48,144 bases of DNA, taken from positions 1 to 48,144 of the forward strand of contig CADBNE010000041.1 of assembly GCA_902795975.1 (NCBI GenBank), read 5' to 3'. Numbering within the stretch: position 1 is the stretch's first letter; every line of letters starts with the position of its first letter. Position numbers and translations under genes: made by a program. The DNA is from an uncultured Erysipelotrichaceae bacterium (GTDB lineage Bacteria > Bacillota_I > Bacilli_A > RF39 > UBA660). Below, in pieces: positions 24,601 to 32,307 of this stretch. The notes beneath the pieces were generated by a model that was given only the letters and a program-made list of their open reading frames with translations, had not been told where the DNA came from and ran no database searches.

Positions 24601-24914
24601 TCTGTTATTACTAAGTTATATAATTCTTGATTAATATTTTCTTTATTTTCATCCATATCTCTAATTGTATCTAAAAGTTCAGCACTTTTTAAATCAATTA
24701 AATCCCAGTCTAATTCTTTTGATTTTTCTACTCCAAATTTTTCAACCACTTCACGATGAGTTTCATTTAGACAAGATAGAGGTACTTTATCATAAAGATT
24801 ATATTCCATAAATTCTTGAAATGATAATTCATTATTGTAAACCTTATTTACAACTCTTTCTGGCATCTCCAATTTCTTTCTAAATAGTTGGTTCTTCTTA
24901 GTTTTGTACTTCAT
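21642..24914 (-). CDS. Very large helical protein, probably truncated by TGA
   Basis: 1090 residues, no membrane segments. GGGGTGG lies before the ATG. Mostly alpha-helical and acidic, with repeats of helices but no recognised enzyme motif. The stretch MYAMYLHYGANEHDKDKTIFTRNMYD near residue 330 and KEFYEAIRRMIVYGPTDSKYAD look conserved. It ends ...KLNSC at TGA (21642-21644), yet the frame continues directly into the conserved 279-residue domain downstream. Together they would form one 1393-residue protein of the large uncharacterised family found in gut Firmicutes. Interpretation: a premature stop or sequence error. Function unknown. Confidence 0.65.
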   Translation of the reverse strand: MKYKTKKNQLFRKKLEMPERVVNKVYNNELSFQEFMEYNLYDKVPLSCLNETHREVVEKFGVEKSKELDWDLIDLKSAELLDTIRDMDENKENINQELYNLVITDMRPRDYTKMMKKIYTNSVLEDENLEDSVQNKFNNGRMKITELLKIWDHVKEKDLSLCLKNDSSNEDEITEEELKTAMKDYANVLEFIDEPSEVYGVIARTYRNTYTKEEKDEYIKKVLEKILDKTLGDNSLNTVKLTNEQYNIMFKYTSISDYLYKKLGDDHAEKLLDELGRQDASYLLDLCIPFDILIEEEVLSFVETYGLENVVNFDEECGHYFTDNNCERLRNMYAMYLHYGANEHDKDKTIFTRNMYDAQGNYVDRPYTKQEFYEAIRRMIVYGPTDSKYADKVSDYRAITGDFRDLNPELFVNDSAPIEFQDAFYTKTLTPIFVRDHYNCISYLIGKKLSTIFTPLQVKVSKTDDGLYYRFENVYKFLEEKLGFEETIKIITDYADVFDVLFGSYEKLSQTVFISPIQFANSDDINNIINKINDKLYELIIKANIKYSSALSKTMKEKYPTVFITHRASKDLHDMFYNREIDAKYLIEHKDYMKYFEGLDIELFFDYIPIVLIHDEDSENSERTIENLILFVKRLFGNEEGLSTLLSYHTYLEKVNDKFGFNKVEFKDNISKEEFLVQIDCLIYLNIIRGDIMYDEGMPNHFKLAYPTLFLSEDTPDDIKNKFYNRLFNLNDFAENPVLLKHFSNTDIACCLDTTFSCMIGLFNSKDFLEVIRICGETIKSDTKLFNYIRSKTDELLNAQKLGEYLFEYFNNNEEILRYLIFLQKLNVKNEHLDELSEMFSKLIKVRPELDVYSPTLNGKLLSKDVINTYGYDVILDIIEYNTGAHNVVIDAISNNDELLPNWIKYLKKLPIYNKEILHSSIINYEVSRNLINELVSDDIELDENQLFNLKKLFIDNNKYTVQKVKDLTNYSDYRNKIIKEKLNSSNINVVRDGIFETLFNSSLSEVNRIFTEYGLQLTEFVERYLIDENILSIEEEAVIEIIREVYLEDDIEVLKENFKDIQKIGDIKDSLEFLENKVKRYYGEKLNSC

Positions 24915-25002
24915 TCTCTACCACCCCAAAATAATTATAACATAATTTACAACCTATTGTGTAAAATAAAAGTATATATTTATAATATTTATTACAAAGT
25001 AC

Positions 25003-25056
25003 TTGCATAAAAAAAATATATATAGTATTGACTATAATTTTTTGATAAAATATGAT
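25003..25056 (+). promoter_or_regulatory. Promoter region of propeller cassette 1
   Basis: TTGACT (25028-25033), 17 bp, TATGAT (25051-25056), preceded by TTGCAT (25003-25008), which can form a second, overlapping promoter. About 90 bp here is conserved ahead of cassette 2, with TTGCAT 84-85 bases before each ATG. Confidence 0.7.
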
Positions 25057-25087
25057 TAGAATAATGTAAAATAGATAGGAAGATATT

Positions 25088-26992
25088 ATGGGAATAGTTA
25101 CTAACTTCAATTCAAGTAGAATAAGTATTTCAAATGCATATGTACCTTATTCAAATAAAAGTAGTATCTCTAATGCTTATGTAGGTAATTCAAATACTAA
25201 TTATATAAATCCTATTAAATCCGAAACAATGGATTTTAGTAATTTAATAATTGATAATTTTAATAATAATGATAATAAAGACGATGCTAAAATAAAATAT
25301 ACCGAAGCAAGCCATGGTATACTTGATGATGAAAAAGCACAAGGAATGACTAAAACAGATAAATATGTATATATTTCTGCACATGACCCAGATGATAAAT
25401 TAGGTTCTAGAATATATGTATATGATAGATATAATGGAGACTATTTAGGTTTTATAAGATTAGCAGACTTTAATGATAAAGAAGATATAACTAATAATAG
25501 CCATGTAGGTGGTATTACATATGATAAAGATCATGATATATTATATGTTACTGAATATAGTGGTGAAATAGTAGCATACAATAACAAAACTATTGAGAAA
25601 TATATTGAAGATAGTGAAATAATCAAAGTTAAAAATAAATTATTAGAATATGCTGAAAATGATAAACTTGCAGACATAGCTCATGATAACTTGATATATG
25701 TTGATTCAACAAATTTTGCTCAAAAAATTGATGAATTATTTTACAATATAAAAGATACCGATATTTATCAATATTTAAGTGAAAAATTATCATTTATTGA
25801 TATTAAAAAATTACAAGATGAAATAAATAAAGATTTACCCTCATATATAGAAAAATCAAGAAGTGAACAAAATTGTTTAATTGATATGAGATTTATTTCT
25901 AAAAATGAATATGAATCAGATTTTCATGTTCCTATGTTATTTATAAATAATAAATATCCATTACTTAGAAATAAAGAATTAAATGTTACTGATACAAACA
26001 AAAATGCTGCTACAACATATTATCATGACGGTATATTATATAGTGCTACATTTGGAACTAACTATAAAGGAGAACTAAGAGCATATAAGGTTACTACAAT
26101 AACTGATGAAAAATTAAATAAAAAAGTATTAAAATATGACTTTTTGTATTCAACAGAAGTTCCAAAGCAAACTCAAGGAATTGCAGTAACTGAATATAAT
26201 GGTAAAAAATATTTATTATCTACACAATCATTAGGGCCAAATTGTAGTACTATTACTACAAGTATTATTAATGATGATGGTACTATAGAAGAACAAGGTG
26301 TACATACTTATTGGGACTATATGGGTATGCAAGGAATATATGTTGATGATACAGGAGAAGTAACTTGCATTTCTGAATTTGAAAATAAAACTAAAAAACT
26401 AAATATGAAAAAACTAACAACAAATTATGTAGATAAGAATAGTTATGAATATTTGTATCATCAAGCTGCTCAAAAAATAATTGGCTATTTCTATGACGGC
26501 GGATTTAAAAAAATACTTAATTCTCCAACCAATTTTTATAAAGAAATGAAAAATGATATTAAAGAATTAGATGAGCTTGATGCAGGTTCTGTTATATGGA
26601 ATGATATGAAAAAAAACCCTTGGAAAACAACAAAAGGATTGACATCTGAAATAATTGATAATACAAAAGAAACCTTTATGCCAGTATATAAAGTTTCAAA
26701 AGGTGTATATAAATATGAAAAAGCATACATAACAGAACATATAAAACATCCGTCAAAATCATTATATAAAGACGTACAAATTTGTGGAGGTACAGCAATA
26801 TTTTTAGGAAATCTTGCTAAAGAAGGTACCATAAAGGTATATACAGGTGCAAAAGATTTAACAAGTGATTTTTACGAAGAAGCTTCTAAGCAGTCTGCTG
26901 GAGAATTTGCAAAAGACTTTGGTGGTGAAGTTCTTAATACAATAGATGATTATGTACCTGATGCAATTAAACCATGGAAATGGCATTCTTAA
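25088..26992 (+). CDS. Propeller-like protein of duplicated cassette, copy 1
   Basis: 634 residues. No signal peptide is visible; the N-terminus has two related nine-residue stretches (ISNAYVPYSN and ISNAYVGNSN). A beta-rich middle (about 80-450) contains repeated blade-like segments: YVYISAHDPDDKLGSRIYVYD, HVGGITYDKDHDILYVT, YYHDGILYSATF, GIAVTEYNGKKYLLSTQ and MGMQGIYVDDTGEVTCIS. This suggests a six- or seven-bladed propeller. The last 160 residues are helical with a Gly/Ala-rich stretch (GTAIFLGNLAKEGTIKVYTGAK) that copy 2 lacks. A lipoprotein gene follows by 24 bp. Family and function are not recognised. Confidence 0.7.
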   Translation: MGIVTNFNSSRISISNAYVPYSNKSSISNAYVGNSNTNYINPIKSETMDFSNLIIDNFNNNDNKDDAKIKYTEASHGILDDEKAQGMTKTDKYVYISAHDPDDKLGSRIYVYDRYNGDYLGFIRLADFNDKEDITNNSHVGGITYDKDHDILYVTEYSGEIVAYNNKTIEKYIEDSEIIKVKNKLLEYAENDKLADIAHDNLIYVDSTNFAQKIDELFYNIKDTDIYQYLSEKLSFIDIKKLQDEINKDLPSYIEKSRSEQNCLIDMRFISKNEYESDFHVPMLFINNKYPLLRNKELNVTDTNKNAATTYYHDGILYSATFGTNYKGELRAYKVTTITDEKLNKKVLKYDFLYSTEVPKQTQGIAVTEYNGKKYLLSTQSLGPNCSTITTSIINDDGTIEEQGVHTYWDYMGMQGIYVDDTGEVTCISEFENKTKKLNMKKLTTNYVDKNSYEYLYHQAAQKIIGYFYDGGFKKILNSPTNFYKEMKNDIKELDELDAGSVIWNDMKKNPWKTTKGLTSEIIDNTKETFMPVYKVSKGVYKYEKAYITEHIKHPSKSLYKDVQICGGTAIFLGNLAKEGTIKVYTGAKDLTSDFYEEASKQSAGEFAKDFGGEVLNTIDDYVPDAIKPWKWHS

Positions 26993-27016
26993 AAATAAAA
27001 AAGGAGATTATATATT

Positions 27017-27487
27017 ATGCTAAAATATTTGAATATTAAAAAATTGTTTAAAAACAATAATAAATTAAAACTAAGTAATAGATTTAAAGCATTTACTCTT
27101 GCTACTGCATTGTCTGCTACATTAGTAGGATGTAATACAAATAATTCAAATAAAGAATATACTAAATATACTAATGAAGATATACAAGCAATGATAGATA
27201 TAGAAGTAGATGTAAACTATAATAATTATAATGATGAAATATATAAAGAAGAAAAAATATATTTTACATATGATAATACTGCATATAATGCTGTTAATAT
27301 AACACACGATGGTACAGCACACACACATATAAAGAATATAGATGGACATATCTATTCTAGTTATTTAAAGAAACAAATAGATGTACCTAAAGCAAATGAA
27401 GATGAAAAAATAATAGTTAATGTAGATTATCAAGATAAAACTTTAGAAGCACATACAGAAAAATTAGAAAAAGAAAATACAAAATAA
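27017..27487 (+). CDS. Small lipoprotein of cassette 1
   Basis: 156 residues. After a basic N-terminus of about 30 residues, a hydrophobic stretch ends in a lipobox (SATLVGC), so the mature protein would be lipid-anchored at about Cys39. The rest is a small beta-rich domain (IDIEVDVNYNNYNDEIYKEE, VNITHDGTAHTHIKNIDGHI and DKTLEAHTEKL). AAGGAG lies upstream. It is paired with the propeller-like gene in both cassettes, which argues for a joint role at the cell surface. Unknown family. Confidence 0.75.
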   Translation: MLKYLNIKKLFKNNNKLKLSNRFKAFTLATALSATLVGCNTNNSNKEYTKYTNEDIQAMIDIEVDVNYNNYNDEIYKEEKIYFTYDNTAYNAVNITHDGTAHTHIKNIDGHIYSSYLKKQIDVPKANEDEKIIVNVDYQDKTLEAHTEKLEKENTK

Positions 27488-27489
27488 AG

Positions 27490-27517
27490 GATTAACAAGA
27501 ATTTGTTAATCTTTTTT
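27490..27517 (+). terminator. Terminator of cassette 1
   Basis: GATTAACAA/TTGTTAATC with a four-base loop followed by six T. Cassette 2 ends with the same stem. Confidence 0.85.
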
Positions 27518-27585
27518 CTATATTATTCCATACTAAATTTTATTATGTAAAAAAACACATATTTATAATATTTATCCAAAAAAAC

Positions 27586-27639
27586 TTGCATAAAAAAACT
27601 ATATATAGTATTAAATAAATATTTTTGATAAAATAATAT
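27586..27639 (+). promoter_or_regulatory. Promoter region of propeller cassette 2
   Basis: TTGCAT (27586-27591) and, downstream, TTAAAT (27611-27616), 17 bp, TAATAT (27634-27639) mirror cassette 1, with weaker boxes. The surrounding 90 bp is clearly homologous to the region before 25088. Confidence 0.6.
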
Positions 27640-27669
27640 TAGAATGTTGTAAATAATAAGGAGTAAAAT

Positions 27670-29076
27670 ATGGATAACAAAATTAAGAAACAATTATATA
27701 CTAGTAATATAAATTCAGCAAATATGTCTAATAGAATATATAATGGTCCATACATTAATTTAGAACCAGATAAAAAAATAGAACCAGTATATACAGAAGT
27801 AATTGATTTTTCACCTTTAAAAAAAATAATTACACATATCAATTATAAAGAAGCAACTTCTAATATTTTCGATAGTGAAAAATCACAAGGATTAACATAT
27901 ACAGATAATTATATTTATATTACAGCGCATGATCCTAATGATAACCTAGGTTCTAGAATATATGTATATGATAAATATACTAATGATTATATAGGCTATA
28001 TAAGATTAGCTGACTTTAATAATAAGGATAAAATAAATGAAGAACATGTTGGGGGAATTACATACGATAAAGAGCATAATATTATATTTATAACACAAGG
28101 TAATGGTGAAATAATTGCGTACGATAATTCGTACTTTGAAGCATATATTGAAAAAACACTTGAAAAAAAAGAAAATGAAAACAAAATTAATTTTTCAGAT
28201 ATAGGTATAAAAACTATAAATGATTTTGCTAATGTTGCAATTAATATATCGAAAGAATTTATAGATTCCATTTATGATTTTAATTATGAATCACGTAATT
28301 ATAAACATTGTATTATAGATTTAAGAGCATCAAAAGAAAAATATGAAAAAATAATACATATATCAAAGGATAATGGTAAAGATTTAGATGTAACAAAAAG
28401 AAATAAAAATTCAGCAACTGTGTATTATCATGATGGTATATTGTACTCTTCAACTTTTGAAGCACTTGATAAAGGTGAAATAAAAGCATTCAAAGTTATT
28501 TATGATCCAGAAACAAAAAAAATAAATTATGAAAAATTGTTTGAAACAAGTTCTCCAATGCAAACGCAAGGAATAGCAGTAACTGAATATAATGGCAAAA
28601 AATACCTTTTAACATCACAATCATTGTGGGGATATAGTTACATTACAACAAGTATAATTAATGATGATAATACAGTTAAAACTCTTGGTAGACATAGAAT
28701 AAGAGGATATGGTGGTATGCAGGGAATAAGTATTAACGAAAATAACGATGTTGTGTGTATTTCAGAATTTAAAAATCATTCAAAAAAATTATCAATGAAT
28801 TATTTAACAACCAATTATGATATTTGTTCTTCATTAGAAAGTAACATACAACAATATGTAACAGGGTATTTATATGAATATGGGCCAGATATTTTAAATG
28901 AAATTAAAGAAAATGCTAATACGATTAATCCAATAAATGTTTTTACAGTTACAAATGACCTTATAAAAGATGAATTGGATGATTTGGATAGAACTACACA
29001 TAATTTGCCCCCAAAAAAGAAACCACCTTTTAGTTTAAGTTTAAAATCATTATATAATAGATTTAAAAATCTATAA
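27670..29076 (+). CDS. Propeller-like protein of duplicated cassette, copy 2
   Basis: 468 residues. It shares with copy 1 the blocks SEKSQGLTYTDNYIYITAHDP, LGSRIYVYDKYTNDYIGYIR, HVGGITYDKEHNIIFITQ, YYHDGILYSSTF, GIAVTEYNGKKYLLTSQS and GGMQGISINENNDVVCISEF. It lacks the repeated N-terminal tip and the long helical C-terminus, ending instead in a short basic tail. AAGGAG precedes the ATG. It is followed 15 bp later by its own lipoprotein gene. Function unknown. Confidence 0.7.
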   Translation: MDNKIKKQLYTSNINSANMSNRIYNGPYINLEPDKKIEPVYTEVIDFSPLKKIITHINYKEATSNIFDSEKSQGLTYTDNYIYITAHDPNDNLGSRIYVYDKYTNDYIGYIRLADFNNKDKINEEHVGGITYDKEHNIIFITQGNGEIIAYDNSYFEAYIEKTLEKKENENKINFSDIGIKTINDFANVAINISKEFIDSIYDFNYESRNYKHCIIDLRASKEKYEKIIHISKDNGKDLDVTKRNKNSATVYYHDGILYSSTFEALDKGEIKAFKVIYDPETKKINYEKLFETSSPMQTQGIAVTEYNGKKYLLTSQSLWGYSYITTSIINDDNTVKTLGRHRIRGYGGMQGISINENNDVVCISEFKNHSKKLSMNYLTTNYDICSSLESNIQQYVTGYLYEYGPDILNEIKENANTINPINVFTVTNDLIKDELDDLDRTTHNLPPKKKPPFSLSLKSLYNRFKNL

Positions 29077-29091
29077 GAAAAGAGTGATAAA

Positions 29092-29562
29092 ATGTTTAAA
29101 TACGTAGACGTAAAAAAATTCTTGGAAAGAAAAAATAATTTTAAAATAAATAAGATGTTAAAAACTTTAACAATAACTGCTATTCTTTCAACTTCTTTAG
29201 TAGGTTGTGGCACTAAAAAATCAGATATACAATATCAAAAATATTCAAGCGAAGAATTATATTCTTTTGCGGATATAGACGTTTACATTAATTATTCAAA
29301 TTGGAATGAAGATATAAAGCAAAAAGAAAAAATATTCTTTACATATGGTGAAACTATGTATAATGCAGGTAATATTCAAGACGATGGTACTTTTCATACA
29401 CAAATTAAAAATATAGATGGACAAATATATTCGTATTATTTAAAAAAAGAAATAGATATACCTAAAGCAAATGAAGATGAAAAAATAGTAGTTAATGTAG
29501 ATTATAAAGATAGAACATTAGAAGCACATACTGAAAAATTAGAATTGGATAAGACAAAATAA
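29092..29562 (+). CDS. Small lipoprotein of cassette 2
   Basis: 156 residues, the same length as the cassette 1 lipoprotein. Lipobox STSLVGC follows a hydrophobic segment. The mature domain carries VYINYSNWNEDIKQKEKIF, NIQDDGTFHTQIKNIDGQI and the near-identical ending EIDIPKANEDEKIVVNVDYKD-RTLEAHTEKLE. Paired with the propeller-like gene and probably surface-anchored. A terminator follows at once. Confidence 0.75.
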   Translation: MFKYVDVKKFLERKNNFKINKMLKTLTITAILSTSLVGCGTKKSDIQYQKYSSEELYSFADIDVYINYSNWNEDIKQKEKIFFTYGETMYNAGNIQDDGTFHTQIKNIDGQIYSYYLKKEIDIPKANEDEKIVVNVDYKDRTLEAHTEKLELDKTK

Positions 29563-29563
29563 A

Positions 29564-29592
29564 AGATTAACAATTAATTGTTAATCTTTTTC
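29564..29592. terminator. Shared terminator between cassette 2 and the ABC exporter gene
   Basis: AGATTAACAATT/AATTGTTAATCT, a perfect 24-base palindrome with T on both strands. It overlaps the stop of the minus-strand ABC gene at 29581. Confidence 0.85.
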
Positions 29593-31314
29593 TATTTCAG
29601 ATTCATATAATTTTTTATACTTATAACATGTATTCATTAATTCATCATGTGTACCACTAGCTTCTATAGTACCATTATCTAAATATAATATTCTATCTAC
29701 ATTTCTTATAGTAGATAATCTATGAGCAATTATAAGAATAGTATAGTCATCCTTTAAATTATTAATAGCTTTCTGTATACTTGCTTGAGTTTCATTATCC
29801 AATGCACTAGTTGCCTCATCAAATAATATTATCTTAGTTCTTTGTATAAATGCTCTAGCAATAGCAAGTCTTTGTCTTTGACCTCCTGATAAAGTAACTC
29901 CGCCTTCACCTACTACAGTATCATATCCATCTGGTAATGATTCTATAAATTCATCTAAACATGCTAATTTACATGCTTTCTTCATCTCAGATTCAGTTAA
30001 ATCACTCTTTACTAAATATAAATTATCTTTTATAGACATATTGAATATATATGGATTTTGACTAATTATAGTTATATTATTCCTAATAGAATATTCATCT
30101 AACTCATTAATATCTATACCATCTATATATATATTACCTTTATCTATATCATACAATTTACATAATAAACTAAATATTGTAGTTTTCCCTGCCCCACTTT
30201 TACCTACGAATGCTACTGTTTCGTTTTCTTTTATATTAAAACTTAACTTATCTAATACCTTATTATCATTATTATATGAAAACTCTACATCTTTAAATTC
30301 AAAATTACCTTTTATATCATCTATATGTTTATTACCAAATTTTTCTTTAGTAAATTCATCATCATCTAATATAGAAAAAACTCTATTACAAGATAAATTA
30401 AATCCTGTAACTTCTGTCATCATAGCACCTATATTCTCTATTAAACTTCTAAATATATTACCTCTATAATTATATACAATAAGTGCTTGTGCTACTAATA
30501 AATAATTATGAGTAATAAGATATACTAATAAACATACTAATAGGAAATTAATAATACCTTGAGTACAAGCAATAACTGAATTATAATTCATATCAGTATT
30601 TCTCATTTTAAATTGACTATCAGTTAAATCATCTATATTCTTTTCTACTTCTAACATAAAAGAATCTTTAGCATTTAACATCTTAATATCTCTTATCCCT
30701 CTTACTAATTCAGATATTAATCCACCAGTCTTTTCTCTTTGTTTTCTATATATTTTATCTCTTTCATTTACATTTTTGACTTTATATAAATGTAATGATA
30801 ACAATAACAAACTAGCAGTAAAAAAGTATAAAAATAATACTTTATTAATAACAAATATTGCTACAAAAATACCTAAATTAGTAACAATAGAAGTTAATTG
30901 TCCCATACCTCTAGTAAATATCTTACTCATTTCATCTGTATCATTACCTATACGTTGTATAAATGTGCCACTACTTCTTTTCTCTATATCACTAAGTTCA
31001 ATCTTAAGTAATGCATTAGATACTTCTAATTGTATATTCTTAGTAGTTCCTCTAAAAAATACTTGTGTATTTCGTCTTAATATCCAATGAAATAAAGAAG
31101 ATATAAAATCTAATCCTAATACTATAAGTGCCACTAATAATAATTGTCCATACATATTAGATGTTAAATATATTAATTGTTTAGCGCCTATAATTGGCCA
31201 TGCTATATTAATAGCAACAAAAAATATAGACATTATAGTAAATATAATTAAATTTTTTCTAAATTGTCTTCCATATTTATATACCCTTTTTAAATTATTC
31301 CATGTTTCTCTCAT
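29581..31314 (-). CDS. ABC exporter half-transporter (MsbA/LmrA-like)
   Basis: 577 residues. The first 310 carry six membrane segments of the type-I exporter fold (ABC_membrane). The ATPase domain follows: Walker A GKSGAGKTT, Q-loop SQNP, signature TLSGGQRQRL, Walker B IILFDEATSALD and H-loop AHRLST. It acts as a dimer, moving a lipid, peptide or drug; the cargo cannot be read from sequence. The start at 31314 follows a weak GTGAT site. It is 26 bp downstream of the pseudo-amidase/LysM gene, so the two may be co-transcribed and the cargo might relate to the wall. Confidence 0.9.
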   Translation of the reverse strand: MRETWNNLKRVYKYGRQFRKNLIIFTIMSIFFVAINIAWPIIGAKQLIYLTSNMYGQLLLVALIVLGLDFISSLFHWILRRNTQVFFRGTTKNIQLEVSNALLKIELSDIEKRSSGTFIQRIGNDTDEMSKIFTRGMGQLTSIVTNLGIFVAIFVINKVLFLYFFTASLLLLSLHLYKVKNVNERDKIYRKQREKTGGLISELVRGIRDIKMLNAKDSFMLEVEKNIDDLTDSQFKMRNTDMNYNSVIACTQGIINFLLVCLLVYLITHNYLLVAQALIVYNYRGNIFRSLIENIGAMMTEVTGFNLSCNRVFSILDDDEFTKEKFGNKHIDDIKGNFEFKDVEFSYNNDNKVLDKLSFNIKENETVAFVGKSGAGKTTIFSLLCKLYDIDKGNIYIDGIDINELDEYSIRNNITIISQNPYIFNMSIKDNLYLVKSDLTESEMKKACKLACLDEFIESLPDGYDTVVGEGGVTLSGGQRQRLAIARAFIQRTKIILFDEATSALDNETQASIQKAINNLKDDYTILIIAHRLSTIRNVDRILYLDNGTIEASGTHDELMNTCYKYKKLYESEIEKD

Positions 31315-31340
31315 AATATCACACTACCATATTTAGTATA

Positions 31341-32249
31341 TCATATTTTAGGTATAATTAGTTTTTGATTAATAGTTAATTTATCTTTTTTTAAATTATT
31401 TAAATTCATAATATCTTTAATATTAATATTATATTTTTTAGAAATACTATATAGGGTATCCCCACTTTTAACTATATATTCAATATTAGAATGTTTAGGT
31501 ATTATTAATTCTTGTCCAATATTTATATTATTATTACTTAAATTATTAATTCTTTTTAATTCATTTACTGATACATTATATCTTCTAGCTATAGAATATA
31601 ATGTATCACCATTAACTACTTTATATTTATTTCCATAACTTGGTATATTTTTAATAATTAATTTTTGTCCTACACTCAATAAATTATTAGATAAATTATT
31701 TAATCTTTTTATATTATCAATAGTAGTATTATACTTTTTAGCAATACTATACAAATTATCTCCCTTTTGTACTATATAATAATCATTACTTAAACCTAAA
31801 TAACTTTTTATAGTATTAAATAATACATCTACTATTTTATCTATATTATTTATTTTATTATATTTTATTATTATAGACTCGTTATTTGAAAAATTTCTTA
31901 TAACTTTATCATAATCTAAATTAGTATTAATACTATCTCTTTTCTGATAATATTTATCTACTATAAAATTATTATCTTCTAAATTATTATATATTTTACT
32001 TACAAATGTATCATTTTTATTTAAACCATATATTATTTCTATATTATTTGTTGATATATCATTACTTATAATTAGTGTATTCTTATTTATGTTATTTTTT
32101 ATTTTATTTAACATATCTTGTTCATTTAAAGAACTACTTATTAAATATGTCTCTATATTTTCATCAGATAATTTATTATATAATTTATTACTTATATCCA
32201 TAATATTAGCATTATTACTCATATTATTAATCAAAACTTTATTATTCAT
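31341..32249 (-). CDS. Inactive amidase-like domain with three LysM modules
   Basis: 302 residues from the ATG at 32249, which follows GGTGAT. The C-terminal half has three LysM modules (GDNLYSIAKKY, GDTLYSIARRY and GDTLYSISKKY). The N-terminal 150 residues align with the active amidase at 5531-6583 (IIYGLNKNDTFVSKI with VIYALRNDSTLSNKI; SNESIIIKY region with TEAITVEY), but all catalytic residues are lost: the DAGHGG and first glutamate region is missing, the third ligand His is Asp64, and the catalytic Glu is Lys129. Likely a wall-binding or regulatory protein. No signal peptide. Confidence 0.75.
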   Translation of the reverse strand: MNNKVLINNMSNNANIMDISNKLYNKLSDENIETYLISSSLNEQDMLNKIKNNINKNTLIISNDISTNNIEIIYGLNKNDTFVSKIYNNLEDNNFIVDKYYQKRDSINTNLDYDKVIRNFSNNESIIIKYNKINNIDKIVDVLFNTIKSYLGLSNDYYIVQKGDNLYSIAKKYNTTIDNIKRLNNLSNNLLSVGQKLIIKNIPSYGNKYKVVNGDTLYSIARRYNVSVNELKRINNLSNNNINIGQELIIPKHSNIEYIVKSGDTLYSISKKYNINIKDIMNLNNLKKDKLTINQKLIIPKI

Positions 32250-32274
32250 TATTATCACCAATAAATTATATTAA

Positions 32275-32307
32275 ATAAAAAAAAGAAAATTCTTATAGAA
32301 TTTTCTT
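32275..32307 (-). terminator. Terminator of the repeat-rich membrane protein gene
   Basis: AAGAAAATTCT/AGAATTTTCTT followed by a T-rich run on the minus strand; it overlaps the stop at 32306. Confidence 0.75.

Noticed and set aside
24898..25110. 70-codon minus-strand hydrophobic frame
   Set aside because: It covers the divergent promoter region before cassette 1 and overlaps the true start of the giant gene, with no ribosome site.
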